Shown here one piece after another: positions 8,797 through 17,545 of a stretch of 64,000 nt of DNA; position 1 is the stretch's first letter, and each line of letters opens with the position of its first letter. Both the position numbers and the translations under genes were made by a program. The DNA is taken from positions 1 through 64,000 of the forward strand of contig CAKSUM010000006.1 in NCBI GenBank assembly GCA_934501535.1. The letters run 5' to 3'. The DNA comes from an uncultured Clostridia bacterium. GTDB taxonomy: Bacteria; Bacillota; Clostridia; UBA1381. Below the pieces are notes generated by a model. The model did no database searches. It was not told the origin of the DNA and saw only the letters and a program-made list of their open reading frames with translations.

Positions 8797-9045
8797 GTAG
8801 CAAGCAAAGCGAGTGAGTACCCACTCGCCAAAAATCAATTTTGTTTTGCCTGCCATTCTTACGGAATAGCAAGCAAAGCGTGTGTAGCCACACACGGCAA
8901 ATTTGATTTTGGATTTTTGGGATATCCCCAAACCCTTTTTGATGAAAATTTTTCACTTGCCCTCTATATAAGTAGTGCAGGAAATTCCGTTTCGGCAACC
9001 TTGAAAGCAAAAATTTTTTATCTTATTTTGCCCCTCATATAAGTA
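8797..9045. repeat. Repeat-rich block, candidate transfer origin
   Basis: Two copies of AGCAAGCAAAGCG, each followed by a different short palindrome (GAGTGAGTACCCACTC near 8810 and GTGTGTAGCCACACAC near 8880), then two 18-bp direct repeats of the form TTGCCC..TATAAGTA at 8957-8974 and 9028-9045, in AT-rich surroundings. Hairpins next to direct repeats are typical of oriT or accessory recombination sites of Clostridia elements. No relaxase gene is present, so use would require one in trans. Role is inferred. Confidence 0.4.
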
Positions 9046-9181
9046 ACAAATAAAATGCCGAAAAAACAACTTTTTGTGAAAATTTTTTCAAAAAAAATTT
9101 TGCTTGTCTCTCTATTACTACTACACTCAAAAAATGATTTTTGCCAAAGGTGTTTGAAAATTTACTTTCTAAAAAAATTTA

Positions 9182-9230
9182 ACAAAGAGATCTGTATGCT
9201 ATTGACATACAAATCTCTTTGTGTTATACT
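9182..9230 (+). promoter_or_regulatory. Promoter with a 17-bp palindromic operator
   Basis: TTGACA (9202-9207), 17-nt spacer, TATACT (9225-9230). Overlaid on it is an inverted repeat with 17-nt arms (9182-9198 and 9206-9222, one mismatch, 7-nt centre) that covers the -35 and most of the spacer. This is the arrangement expected for an autoregulated gene. The repeat lies upstream of the transcription start, so it acts as DNA, not as an RNA hairpin. Confidence 0.75.
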
Positions 9231-9247
9231 ATTATCATGAGGTGTGT

Positions 9248-9472
9248 ATGATGAAGAACGAAAAAACAAGATATTCTATTAGATTTCGTGACAATGATAA
9301 CAAATTGATGCAATTTGCATCTATGCAAACTAATTTTACTGATTCTGTAAGGTATTTAATAGAAAGAGAAATTTTTGAAAACGGCATTAGAAACTTACAA
9401 GAATATATTCCATCAAACAGGGATGATAATTATTTTCAAAATAAGCTGAACGGAGATGAGAAAAGTGAGTGA
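9248..9472 (+). CDS. Small RHH-like protein, candidate controller of the RM gene
   Basis: 74 residues (ATG at 9248 or the next codon at 9251; GAGG lies at 9239-9242). The sequence is Arg/Lys-rich at the start (KTRYSIRFRDND) and continues into predicted helices (FTDSVRYLIEREIFE), compatible with a ribbon-helix-helix DNA-binding protein. It overlaps the start of the RM gene by 17 bases and lies directly behind a palindromic promoter/operator, so the best guess is a repressor or controller that times expression of the restriction enzyme. No family is recognised with certainty. Confidence 0.6.
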   Translation: MMKNEKTRYSIRFRDNDNKLMQFASMQTNFTDSVRYLIEREIFENGIRNLQEYIPSNRDDNYFQNKLNGDEKSE

Positions 9473-12400
9473 AGAATTGTTACAAAGAGATTTAATTAAC
9501 AATCCACAAACAATTGGAAAATGGACATTTTATAATATCGGAGCGACGTCAATTAAAAACTTGAAAGAGGCAGGTATTATTACAAAAAAGACTTATAAGG
9601 GGATAGAAAATAAAAAGCCGGATGGAATTGTAGTTTTAGGCAAAAAAGTTTTTTGTACAATTGAAAACAAAAAACCTTCTGAATTAAATACAAAAACAAA
9701 AATTAAAAAGGCAATTGAACAAGCTCTAGAAATATCTAAAGGATTAAAGGCGAAAATTGCCATAGTAACTGATACTACAAAGACTATTTGGCTTAATGGA
9801 ATTACAGGGGATTTTATTAATGATGAAAATAACAAACAGTTGGTAAATCTGTTTGATCCGAATGATCAGCAAATAGTAAAATTGTTTGAAAAAATTGATT
9901 CATGTATATCAAAGGATAATTCTCAATTGATTGCCCCTGAATTACAAAATCCAACACCCTTAGCAAAACAAATTTGGCAAGATATATGGACTGTTAGCGG
10001 TGCTACGCCTGAAAATTGTTTGTATACTTTTGTAGAAATTTTTATTTTTAAATACTTAAGTGACCTAGAAGTTCTTAAGGGTATGCATAATTTTTATAGT
10101 CTGATTAGTATGTATGATGATAATACGGACAATGAGGTGCTGGAGTATTATGCAAATACTATAAGACCTAAAATTAAGCAACTTTTCCCCAAAAATACGA
10201 AAGACAATACTACTATCATTAATGGAACAATATTTGTCAGCAAAGACGATAAAGCTGTTGAGGGGTATAGTGGTGTATTTAAGAAAATTCTACAAAGGTT
10301 CTATAATTATGGAAAATTAGAAAAAATAGATTATGATTTTAAAAGTAAGATTTTTGAGAGCTTTTTGAAAGAAAGTATTAGCAAAAAAAATTGGGGGCAA
10401 TTCTTTACACCGTTAAAAGTAGTTAAACCTATGGTGAAAATGGCAGATATTCATGACAATATGAGTATTTGTGACCCCGCATGCGGTGTGGGAAAGTTTT
10501 TGCTTGAGGCTGTTTTGCCAAAATTGAAAACTTTTTATAAAATTAAGAACGGAAAACTTTGTTCAAGTGTGACATTACATGGATTTGACAAGGGATTTGA
10601 TAGAGAAGAACAAAAAACAATTATTCTAGCAAAAGCAAATATGTTAATTTACTTTTCCGATTTGATAAAAGAATATCCAGATCCTAAGTATACAAAAATA
10701 TTTGCGGATTTGTTTAATGAAACATTTACCTTGAAAACAAACTCAATCCTTGGCACATTAAGAGATCCTGTTAAAGATGAATATGATCTCATCCTAACTA
10801 ATCCTCCATATGTGACTAGCGGAAGTAGTAATCTTAAAGATGAAATACGCAAAGATCCAGTATTAGAAAAATACTATACAGCAAATGGATTGGGTGTAGA
10901 AGGTCTTTTTATGGAATGGATAATTAATGCTCTTAAACCTAATGGTAAGGCATTTGTTGTTATTCCAGATGGAATTCTGAACCGACAAAATGACTATAAG
11001 CTACGAAAATTTATATGCCAAAACTGCATAATAGATGCTTTAATTTCGTTGCCGTTAAACACATTTTTTACTACGAACAAAAAGACTTATATAATTGCAT
11101 TAACCAAAAAGGATAATTTCGATGAAGTCCAACAATCTCCTGTGTTTTCCTATTTGGTAAGTGATATAGGTGAAACATTAGATATTTATCGATTTGATAC
11201 GGGTGAGAACCAAATAGAAACTGCCGTAGATTTGTTTAATCAATTTAAAGGCTCGAAAAATAGGTTTAGAGCAAATGACCCTCGTTGTAAAATTTTTGAA
11301 TTTTCTAAGTTTGTTGAAAATTGTTCAAAAGGGTGGATTATAGATAAATGGTGGACATATGAAGAGAGAGTATCGCTGGGAATTATTGAAAAAATAAATA
11401 CTATGAGTCCCTCTGAATTTGGTAATATGATAGGTGAGGCAATTAATGAAATTTCTGAGTATCAATCTCTTTTTAATGAAATTGATATAAAAAAAAACGG
11501 TGAAATAATTTTTAGAAAGTATAAACTGAACGAACTATTTAAAATTGAAAAAGGCTGTTCGAAATATACGAAAAAATATGGTGAAGCTAACAAGGGACAG
11601 TATCCGGTTTTTTCGGCTTCAAATAGCAACCCGTTAACATATATGAATACTTATGATTACGATGTACCGTGTCTTTCTTGGTCATCAAATGGTTTTGCTG
11701 GATATATAATGATTTTAGATGGTAAGTTTTCAATAAATGGGGATCGTGGAATATTAATACCGCGCTCTAAAAACATTTCATTAAAATATGTTAAGCATAT
11801 ATTGCAACCGACTTTTAGAGAGATGGCAAAGGGGCGAAAAGGTGAAAAAGGAAAAGATGAGTTTACAAAACTATATCCATCAATGATCGAGGATTTAGAG
11901 ATTGACATGCCCACATCAGTTGATAGCGGAGAAATATCATTGGAGTATCAAGAAAATTTTATAGCTCAATATTCTATTTTTGAAGAATTTGAGAATAAAG
12001 TAAACGGCTGTGTTGAACAAATCTCGACAACAAGACCTAATATTGATTTACAAACAGGAACGAGAGCGATTAAAATATCGGAATTGTTCGATTTAGTAAA
12101 GGGAAAATCAAAATACACCAATAAGTATTTTACCGAACATCAGGGCATCTATCCAGTTTTTTCATCTCAAACATCTAATGATGGAATAATAGCGCAAATT
12201 GATACCTATGATTTTGACTGTGAGTGTCTTACATGGACAACAGATGGAGTATATGCAGGAACAGTATTCTATCGCAATGGAAAATTCAGTATGACAACGC
12301 ATTGCGGGGCAATGTGTGTAAAAGAAGAATTTAAGAATACTGTGTATATGCCATATGTGCATGCATTTCTATCAGAAGTGCTAAAACATAGTGCAGATGG

Positions 12401-12587
12401 AGAACAAAACAAAAGATTGACTGTTAATATATTGAAAGATGTAATCATTGAAATTCCAATTAATAAGGCAGGGTGTTTCGATGTTGAAATGCAAAAAACA
12501 TATGCGGATACATTTGAAAAATTTACTGAACTGCAAAAAGAAGTTGTTTCTAAATTAAATTCATTATTAGGAATAACTATTGTGTAA
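9456..12587 (+). CDS. Single-chain restriction-modification enzyme (R-M-S fusion, type IIG/IIB-like)
   Basis: 1043 residues. Residues 1-165 resemble the HsdR N-terminal nuclease: Asp56 (KPDGIVV) and Glu70-x-Lys72 (IENKK) form a PD-ExK site. A helical linker leads to an N6-adenine methyltransferase with SAM motif DPACGVGKF (340-348) and catalytic NPPY (449-452). Two tandem target recognition domains follow (about 686-850 and 870-1035), related to each other (SKYTKKYG..GQYPVFSASNS versus SKYTNKYF..GIYPVFSSQTS), as in HsdS. One chain thus carries cutting, methylation and specificity; no separate hsdR, M or S genes are present. Two different recognition domains predict a bipartite target. It defends the element or host against foreign DNA. 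Confidence 0.88.
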   Translation: MRKVSEELLQRDLINNPQTIGKWTFYNIGATSIKNLKEAGIITKKTYKGIENKKPDGIVVLGKKVFCTIENKKPSELNTKTKIKKAIEQALEISKGLKAKIAIVTDTTKTIWLNGITGDFINDENNKQLVNLFDPNDQQIVKLFEKIDSCISKDNSQLIAPELQNPTPLAKQIWQDIWTVSGATPENCLYTFVEIFIFKYLSDLEVLKGMHNFYSLISMYDDNTDNEVLEYYANTIRPKIKQLFPKNTKDNTTIINGTIFVSKDDKAVEGYSGVFKKILQRFYNYGKLEKIDYDFKSKIFESFLKESISKKNWGQFFTPLKVVKPMVKMADIHDNMSICDPACGVGKFLLEAVLPKLKTFYKIKNGKLCSSVTLHGFDKGFDREEQKTIILAKANMLIYFSDLIKEYPDPKYTKIFADLFNETFTLKTNSILGTLRDPVKDEYDLILTNPPYVTSGSSNLKDEIRKDPVLEKYYTANGLGVEGLFMEWIINALKPNGKAFVVIPDGILNRQNDYKLRKFICQNCIIDALISLPLNTFFTTNKKTYIIALTKKDNFDEVQQSPVFSYLVSDIGETLDIYRFDTGENQIETAVDLFNQFKGSKNRFRANDPRCKIFEFSKFVENCSKGWIIDKWWTYEERVSLGIIEKINTMSPSEFGNMIGEAINEISEYQSLFNEIDIKKNGEIIFRKYKLNELFKIEKGCSKYTKKYGEANKGQYPVFSASNSNPLTYMNTYDYDVPCLSWSSNGFAGYIMILDGKFSINGDRGILIPRSKNISLKYVKHILQPTFREMAKGRKGEKGKDEFTKLYPSMIEDLEIDMPTSVDSGEISLEYQENFIAQYSIFEEFENKVNGCVEQISTTRPNIDLQTGTRAIKISELFDLVKGKSKYTNKYFTEHQGIYPVFSSQTSNDGIIAQIDTYDFDCECLTWTTDGVYAGTVFYRNGKFSMTTHCGAMCVKEEFKNTVYMPYVHAFLSEVLKHSADGEQNKRLTVNILKDVIIEIPINKAGCFDVEMQKTYADTFEKFTELQKEVVSKLNSLLGITIV

Positions 12588-12880
12588 ATATGAACATTTA
12601 CTTAAGTAATTTTTGTAGAAAATAAATCCCCATTTTTGAGCAAAGTAATGATATTATATTACCTCGCCAATTTCAGCCCTTAAAAGCCGCATAAAACAAG
12701 GCTTTTTCGACCTCTAAATGGTGACATATCAGAGTAGACATTTTAAGAAAAATAAAAGCACACGAAAAACACGCATACCACCTTAAAAAGTGATATGCGT
12801 GTTTTTTGACAACTCCGTTTGACAGTCTGTTGATGTTACTGTTTTATCAATGACCGCCAAATAAACGTGCGGCAAAACAA
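12588..12880. other. Noncoding right end of the element
   Basis: About 290 bases of AT-rich DNA with no convincing gene. It holds a terminator for the RM gene (listed separately) and must contain the right boundary of the insertion. I found no direct repeat with the left end long enough to call an attachment site. Confidence 0.5.
12765..12807. terminator. Terminator behind the RM gene
   Basis: AAAAACACGCATA (12765-12777) pairs perfectly over 13 bp with TATGCGTGTTTTT (12794-12806), giving an A-tract on one side and T-tract on the other: a bidirectional intrinsic terminator. Confidence 0.8.
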
Positions 12881-12921
12881 AAAAGCAGATACACGGCAGT
12901 TTTGCGTGCGTCTGCTTTTAT
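12881..12921. terminator. Terminator, possibly of the aminotransferase operon before insertion
   Basis: AAAAGCAGA (12881-12889) pairs with TCTGCTTTT (12911-12919), followed by TATTTT. As it sits just beyond the inserted element it may be the original terminator of the aminotransferase operon; that is inference. Confidence 0.55.
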
Positions 12922-12964
12922 TTTACCGTTTCATACGGCGTGCGGATATTTTATTGTATAAAAG

Positions 12965-13005
12965 AAACCTCCGCGCCGGTGCAAACCGGCAGCATGCGGA
13001 GGTTT
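12965..13005. terminator. Terminator of the HD-hydrolase / spoIIE-side genes
   Basis: AAACCTCCGC (12965-12974) pairs with GCGGAGGTTT (12996-13005), with an inner GCCGGT/ACCGGC-type stem. It lies three bases beyond the leftward HD gene and has T-runs on both strands. Confidence 0.8.
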
Positions 13006-13007
13006 TA

Positions 13008-13487
13008 TTATTTCGCATAATTCAGTTTTATCAGACGGCGGCTCAGATAAAGCGTTTCCGCCGCAGCCACGATTTTGTCGGCAATGCACACAACCACGCT
13101 TTCGCGGTATTTCGGCGGAGTGATATTCAGCGGAAACATATGCTTCCTTATAATATCCTCCTCAATCTCGCTGAGCATGAAATCACGCCGCGCATTTATA
13201 AGCGCGCGCCGCGCGTGGTAAAAACCGTGTTTTCTGTTCTTTTCGCTCTTGATGTGCCAGTCGTACAGAAAATAATCGTGCAGCAGCGCACCGCGAACCA
13301 CCGCGCGTTCGTCCGCACGGATATTCATTCTCCGCACGATGTACAGGCTCAGGTACGCCACATTCAGCGAATGTTCGTACACGCTCGTGTCCCCGTGCTG
13401 CATGAAGGTTTTTTCCGCCTTTATCTCCTCGGAGGACAGAATATCCCTGCCGTAGTCATAAATACTTTTGCCTATCGTTTCACTCAT
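13008..13487 (-). CDS. HD-domain phosphohydrolase
   Basis: 159 residues from the ATG at 13487 (GAGTGAG upstream). The HD signature is visible: His in SVYEHSLNVAYLS, His-Asp in GALLHDYFLYDW, then a conserved His in HGFYHARRAL and a C-terminal Asp in CIADKIVAAAET. These residues bind a divalent metal pair. The family hydrolyses nucleotides or phosphoesters in the cytoplasm; substrate is unknown. It is the last gene in a leftward run behind spoIIE. Confidence 0.85.
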   Translation of the reverse strand: MSETIGKSIYDYGRDILSSEEIKAEKTFMQHGDTSVYEHSLNVAYLSLYIVRRMNIRADERAVVRGALLHDYFLYDWHIKSEKNRKHGFYHARRALINARRDFMLSEIEEDIIRKHMFPLNITPPKYRESVVVCIADKIVAAAETLYLSRRLIKLNYAK

Positions 13488-13559
13488 AATCTCACTCTTT
13501 CCCGATTGCCGGCATATTCTTATTGTACCACATGCCGCGAAAATATGCAACAGTAATTT

Positions 13560-13772
13560 TCAGGCAATGCCGTATCCTTTCATGACCTGCTCAATCGCCT
13601 GCATTTTTCCGTGCTCGTCAAGCTCGCGGTTATAAAGCACAAGCCGTATCGAATCCAGCGCAGTGACCGCCTCGGAATTTACACTCTCGGCAAGGTCTGT
13701 GTTTGTAAGGCTCATGCCTCTTGCGATAATATCGCCGATAACCCTTGCCGCAATCTCGTTTTGTGTATTCAT
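13560..13772 (-). CDS. Small conserved-looking helical protein
   Basis: 70 residues, acidic and mostly helical (for example ALDSIRLVLYNRELDEHGKM), with no signal or membrane segment. Not recognised. It lies 22 bases behind spoIIE on the same strand with GGGGAGA upstream of its ATG, so it is likely cotranscribed with spoIIE. Confidence 0.6.
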   Translation of the reverse strand: MNTQNEIAARVIGDIIARGMSLTNTDLAESVNSEAVTALDSIRLVLYNRELDEHGKMQAIEQVMKGYGIA

Positions 13773-13794
13773 GCCAATCTCCCCTTTTTTAATA

Positions 13795-15819
13795 TTAGTT
13801 GCCGCCTTTCACAATTCTTATGTGCACACACGTCAAATCGTCGCTGAACATGGTGCGCGTCTTTGCCCCTATCATAATCAGCTTGGTAAGCTCGTTATCG
13901 TCATTGTTGCCTATCTCGAGAAGCTTTTTTATCCACTCATTTTTCATTATGCCGCAGCCTGCCTCGCCGATTCCGTCCGAAATCATCAGTATTTCGTCAC
14001 CGTTTTTCACGCGGCGCATCTCGGTAGTTACCTGAACGCTTTCGAGAATACCTATCGGCAGCGCCCTTGATATTACCGTATCAATACCGTCCTTTGTCTT
14101 TATAAAGCTCGGCGCACTGCCGATTTTCAGAAATTCGCACATGCCGGATTCCAAATCGATTTCCAGCAAATCCACCGTCGAAAAGCTTTCTTTGTCCGCT
14201 TTCAGCGCCAGCGCGGAATTAATCATGTCCACCGCCGTTTCCTTGCCGAAACCAGCTTTTAAAAATTCCTCGAACAGCCGCGCCGTAAGACGGCTTTCCG
14301 AATATGCCGTTTCACCGCAGCCCATGCCGTCGCACAGAATTACATAATATTTTCCGTTCTTTCCGAAATGTATCAACGTGTCGCCGCAGACCTCCTGTCC
14401 CTGCTTGGGCTCCTGCTGCACGCTCACCTTAACGTCATATTTTGCGTTGCTTTCATGTTTCTTGCAGCCTGCCTCCGCCTCGTGCGAGAGCATGTTTATT
14501 ATATTGGAAATTTCTCCGTACTGCCGCGCCACAATATCGCGTTCGGACAGAGCCTCGCCGCGGTAAAGCGCGTTTTGCTTGCACAGCTCGTATGCGTGTC
14601 TGAACTCGGTCAGAAAAGTTTCGGAGCGCAGACACACCTGCCCGAAGGACTGCGGCATGTTGACGTGATTGCAGAAGCCGTCCTCCTCCATAATGTTCCA
14701 TATCTGGTCCATATTTTCCTGAGTTTTGCGGTTATCCGCCGCGAAGCAGCTTTTTTCCAGATGACAGCCGCGGCATACGCGTGACGTAACCATGCCGAAC
14801 ACTTCTTTTTTGTCAGCGTCGCTGCTGCGCTGCGACGGAGTGAAGGTCACGCCGTCCGCCAGACCGCACACCGCCTTTGCGACCGTGCGCAGCTGTTCCG
14901 CAAGCCGTCCTCCGGCAGCCGCGGCGTAATCAGGCTCCATGCGACGCTCTATCACCGACTTGATTTTTCGGTGCGTGTACTCGGGCAGCAGCAGATATAT
15001 CGCCATCGGCACGAAAAGGTCGATAATCTGAAAATCTCCCATGCCGCCGTTATACAGCACGCATATCGTAAAGCCGCAAATCATTCCGCATGCCGCGCCG
15101 GTCTTTCCCATTCCGGACATGCACGAGCCTATCATCGCCGAACATGCGAACATTCCTGCCATAAAGACGCACTCGGGGGTGTTCATGTACATGACAAATC
15201 CGATAAGCAGTCCGGCAAGCGCGCTTTCGGCAATGTCACATGCATACGCAATGCACATCACCGCAAAAAATGCGCCGAGCACCGCAATATTGAGATTAAT
15301 GTACGGCAAAACCACGTTAATCAGACTGTTGAAAACCCCTCCGATAACCAGCAAATCAGCAAAGCAGCCCTCGGCGCCGCCCTCGCCCTCATGCGTGAAA
15401 AGCCGATATGCACAGCCCGAAAGGATTGCTTCGGGCACGAGAAGTATTGCCGCCGTTGTTGTAAATCCGGTGAAGAAAAAGTTTATCAGCCCGGCGAGCG
15501 CCGTCGAAACGCCGAGCGCGACCGAACGCACGTCCTTGTCATCGGTTTTTCTCGCAGCCACATAAATATAGTAGATAAAAAAAGCAAGAACATATTTTAT
15601 AACCGGCATCTTTGCCAAAGCCGTGCCTGCGCAAAGTCCGGCAAGCGCTATGTATGCGCTCTCCGCCGGAAACGCCGCAGCAGCATATGCCGCACCCAGG
15701 GGCGCCATTCCCGGAAGCTGCGCGCCGGCGAGCGCCGTAAGCAGAAGCCCTTTTATAAGCTCCTTTTTTCCGGGCAGAACAATTGTTCTTTCGCTCATCT
15801 TAGGTATCGTAATATTCAT
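13795..15819 (-). CDS. spoIIE: Stage II sporulation protein E (PP2C phosphatase)
   Basis: 674 residues from the ATG at 15819; the earlier ATG at 15837 contains the AAGGAGTG ribosome binding site for this one. SpoIIE is a membrane serine phosphatase that dephosphorylates SpoIIAA and so activates sigma-F in the forespore. The N-terminal half is strongly hydrophobic (about residues 25-270, many membrane helices), then a regulatory region, then a PP2C domain with the metal-binding motif CDGMGCG and SDGIGEAG. It is shorter than the 827-residue B. subtilis protein. Its presence indicates a spore-former. An extended -10 (TGGTATAAT) lies about 30 bp upstream. Confidence 0.94.
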   Translation of the reverse strand: MNITIPKMSERTIVLPGKKELIKGLLLTALAGAQLPGMAPLGAAYAAAAFPAESAYIALAGLCAGTALAKMPVIKYVLAFFIYYIYVAARKTDDKDVRSVALGVSTALAGLINFFFTGFTTTAAILLVPEAILSGCAYRLFTHEGEGGAEGCFADLLVIGGVFNSLINVVLPYINLNIAVLGAFFAVMCIAYACDIAESALAGLLIGFVMYMNTPECVFMAGMFACSAMIGSCMSGMGKTGAACGMICGFTICVLYNGGMGDFQIIDLFVPMAIYLLLPEYTHRKIKSVIERRMEPDYAAAAGGRLAEQLRTVAKAVCGLADGVTFTPSQRSSDADKKEVFGMVTSRVCRGCHLEKSCFAADNRKTQENMDQIWNIMEEDGFCNHVNMPQSFGQVCLRSETFLTEFRHAYELCKQNALYRGEALSERDIVARQYGEISNIINMLSHEAEAGCKKHESNAKYDVKVSVQQEPKQGQEVCGDTLIHFGKNGKYYVILCDGMGCGETAYSESRLTARLFEEFLKAGFGKETAVDMINSALALKADKESFSTVDLLEIDLESGMCEFLKIGSAPSFIKTKDGIDTVISRALPIGILESVQVTTEMRRVKNGDEILMISDGIGEAGCGIMKNEWIKKLLEIGNNDDNELTKLIMIGAKTRTMFSDDLTCVHIRIVKGGN

Positions 15820-15837
15820 CAGTACGCACTCCTTCAT

Positions 15838-16089
15838 GATTTGTATTTCTATTATACCACACTTTTCCGCGATTTTTGACGAATTTGCGTGTCATTTTTT
15901 AGAAACCGTTCGACACAAAATGACATTTGCATTACAAATGTACATTAAATATGGAAATTCCTTCATAATAATGATATAATATAATTCCCAAAAAATCAAG
16001 CAATATTGCAAAAAAGTATGCCGCGAGCCGCAATACGGCTTTCGCAAAGGGAGAATGTGCCGCAGTACGGCGGCGGAACGGAGATTGAT
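15838..16089. other. Divergent intergenic region spoIIE / yfcE-like gene
   Basis: The spoIIE side has TATAAT on the minus strand (15856-15851) preceded by TGTGG. The yfcE side is AT-rich around 15950-15985 and holds a TATAAT near 15974. No gene seen. Confidence 0.4.
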
Positions 16090-16566
16090 ATGAGAATACT
16101 TGTTTTTTCCGACTCGCATAAAAATACAAGCCGCTGCGCGGCGGTAATCCGAAACCTTGTCGGAATAGATATGATACTGCATGCCGGCGACCACTGCTCG
16201 GACGCGGAGGAGCTTGCGCATGAATTCCCGGAAATTCCGATGAAATACGTCCGCGGAAACTGTGATTTTTCCGCCGCGCCGCAGGAGCTTATCATCGAGG
16301 CGGAGGGCAAAAAAATCCTCCTCACGCACGGGCACGCGTACGCGGTGAAATATGAGCGCGACTGCCGTTCGCTGCTTGAAAGGGCAAAGGAGTGCGGCTG
16401 CGACTGCGCCGTGTTCGGTCATACTCACGAGGGACTGTGCGACGCGTCGAGCGGCGTTGTGCTTTTAAATCCCGGCAGCATAAAATACGGCGGAACCTAC
16501 GGCGTGATTGAAATTGAGGACGGTAAACTCAAAGCGGCGGTCTGCGATGCGTCATATTTGGCGTAG
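16090..16566 (+). CDS. YfcE/MJ0936-type metallophosphoesterase
   Basis: 158 residues from the ATG at 16090 (CGGAG upstream). Calcineurin-like phosphoesterase with all metal-binding motifs: SDSH near the start, HAGDH, GNCDF, THGHAY and GHTHEGL. Family members hydrolyse phosphodiesters, typically with manganese; the physiological substrate is unknown. It lies just upstream of the rpmH promoter. Confidence 0.92.
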   Translation: MRILVFSDSHKNTSRCAAVIRNLVGIDMILHAGDHCSDAEELAHEFPEIPMKYVRGNCDFSAAPQELIIEAEGKKILLTHGHAYAVKYERDCRSLLERAKECGCDCAVFGHTHEGLCDASSGVVLLNPGSIKYGGTYGVIEIEDGKLKAAVCDASYLA

Positions 16567-16621
16567 AACGCGGTTTTTTGCACAAATTTGCGTCCGAAAT
16601 AATATTTTTTTCAAAAAACTA

Positions 16622-16650
16622 TTGACAAATGCCGCAAAAACTAATATAAT
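16622..16650 (+). promoter_or_regulatory. rpmH-operon promoter
   Basis: TTGACA (16622-16627), 17-nt spacer, TATAAT (16645-16650): perfect sigma-A consensus, about 78 bp before the rpmH ATG, fitting a strongly expressed ribosomal protein operon. Confidence 0.88.
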
Positions 16651-16727
16651 AGATGCGATGTCTAATTTTTTACTTTAGGGTAAAAGGTCAGAACCTATAA
16701 TTCAACATATCGGGAGGTGTTCAGAAG

Positions 16728-16862
16728 ATGAAGAGAACCTATCAGCCTAAAAAGCGCCAGAGAGCCAAGGAACACGGTTTCAGAAAGAGAATGGCTACTG
16801 CTTCCGGCAGAAAAATTTTAGCTAAGAAAAGATTAAAGGGCAGAAAGAAATTGTCAGCATAA
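16728..16862 (+). CDS. rpmH: 50S ribosomal protein L34
   Basis: 44 residues, the standard length. Starts MKRTYQPKKRQRAKEHGF and is extremely basic, matching L34, a component of the large ribosomal subunit. GGGAGGTG lies upstream. It opens the rpmH-rnpA-yidD-yidC-jag block. dnaA, which often lies next to rpmH, is absent on the other side. Confidence 0.97.
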   Translation: MKRTYQPKKRQRAKEHGFRKRMATASGRKILAKKRLKGRKKLSA

Positions 16863-16978
16863 AATTGAGGCGAGAAGTAAAGAGGCTATTAACCTTATGC
16901 TTTTTGCCTTTTTTGATAATATGCTTTTTTTGAGCATATTGCATTTTCATCTTATGCATATTATGGGAACGGTGTATA

Positions 16979-17314
16979 ATGAACAGTGAATATACCTTAA
17001 AGCTGAATAAGGATTTCAAACGCCTGTATTACCGCGGAAAGTGCGCCGTTACGCGCACCGTTGTAATTTACGCGCAGAAAAACCGCAGAAAGCGCAGCCG
17101 GCTCGGGCTGACGTGCGGAAAAACGGTCGGCAATGCGGTTAAGCGCAGCCGTGCAAAGCGCCTGATGCGTGAAAGCTACCGTCAGCTGTCGCCGTCACTG
17201 AAGCAGGGCTACGATATAGTCATTATCGCACGCAGCGGCATCGACGGCAAAAAATGCGGCGCGGTTTATAAAGACGCGCGCTATGCCTTTTCCAAGCTGG
17301 ATATGATGATATGA
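16979..17314 (+). CDS. rnpA: Ribonuclease P protein component
   Basis: 111 residues. Protein subunit of RNase P, which trims the 5' end of pre-tRNA. The conserved basic motif is GNAVKRSRAKRLMRE; the usual RNR core reads RSR here. The stop overlaps the yidD start (ATGA), indicating coupled translation. Confidence 0.95.
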   Translation: MNSEYTLKLNKDFKRLYYRGKCAVTRTVVIYAQKNRRKRSRLGLTCGKTVGNAVKRSRAKRLMRESYRQLSPSLKQGYDIVIIARSGIDGKKCGAVYKDARYAFSKLDMMI

Positions 17315-17523
17315 AAAAATTTCTTATTCTTATGATTAAATTCTACCGGAAAAACCTGTCGGGGCTGAAATCGGCGCCGTCATGCAGGTTTATTCCGACA
17401 TGCTCGCAATACGCGCTTGAAGCGCTCGAAAAATACGGAGCACTCAAAGGGACATACCTTGCCGTGCGGCGGATTTTAAAATGTCACCCGCTGCATAAGG
17501 GCGGCTATGACCCGGTGCCGTAG
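17311..17523 (+). CDS. yidD: Membrane protein insertion efficiency factor YidD
   Basis: 70 residues with the family motifs SCRFIPTCSQYA and RRILKCHPLHKGGYDPVP. YidD is a small peripheral membrane protein that assists YidC insertion. Overlaps rnpA by four bases, and yidC follows after 22 bases with its own GAGAGG. Confidence 0.95.
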   Translation: MKKFLILMIKFYRKNLSGLKSAPSCRFIPTCSQYALEALEKYGALKGTYLAVRRILKCHPLHKGGYDPVP

Positions 17524-17545
17524 CATTTACTTGAGAGGTAATTAA

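Larger units (their letters stand above)
6789..12880. mobile_element. Integrative element with serine recombinase and RM cargo (bounds approximate)
   Basis: An AT-rich block inserted between the aminotransferase and the HD-hydrolase region. It carries a large serine recombinase at its left end, a repeat-rich noncoding block, and a restriction-modification cargo at its right end, with no relaxase or conjugation genes. Large serine recombinases leave only a very short shared core, and I could not identify the exact ends; the left end lies between 6789 and 6858 and the right end somewhere in 12590-12880. If the repeats near 8800-9045 are a transfer origin it would be a mobilizable element dependent on a helper. 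Confidence 0.6.

Noticed and set aside
6789..12880. Exact attachment sites of the serine-recombinase element
   Set aside because: Looked for a shared core between both ends; only chance short matches found, so none is reported.
16567..16727. Replication origin beside rpmH
   Set aside because: No dnaA gene and no cluster of DnaA boxes seen in the region.
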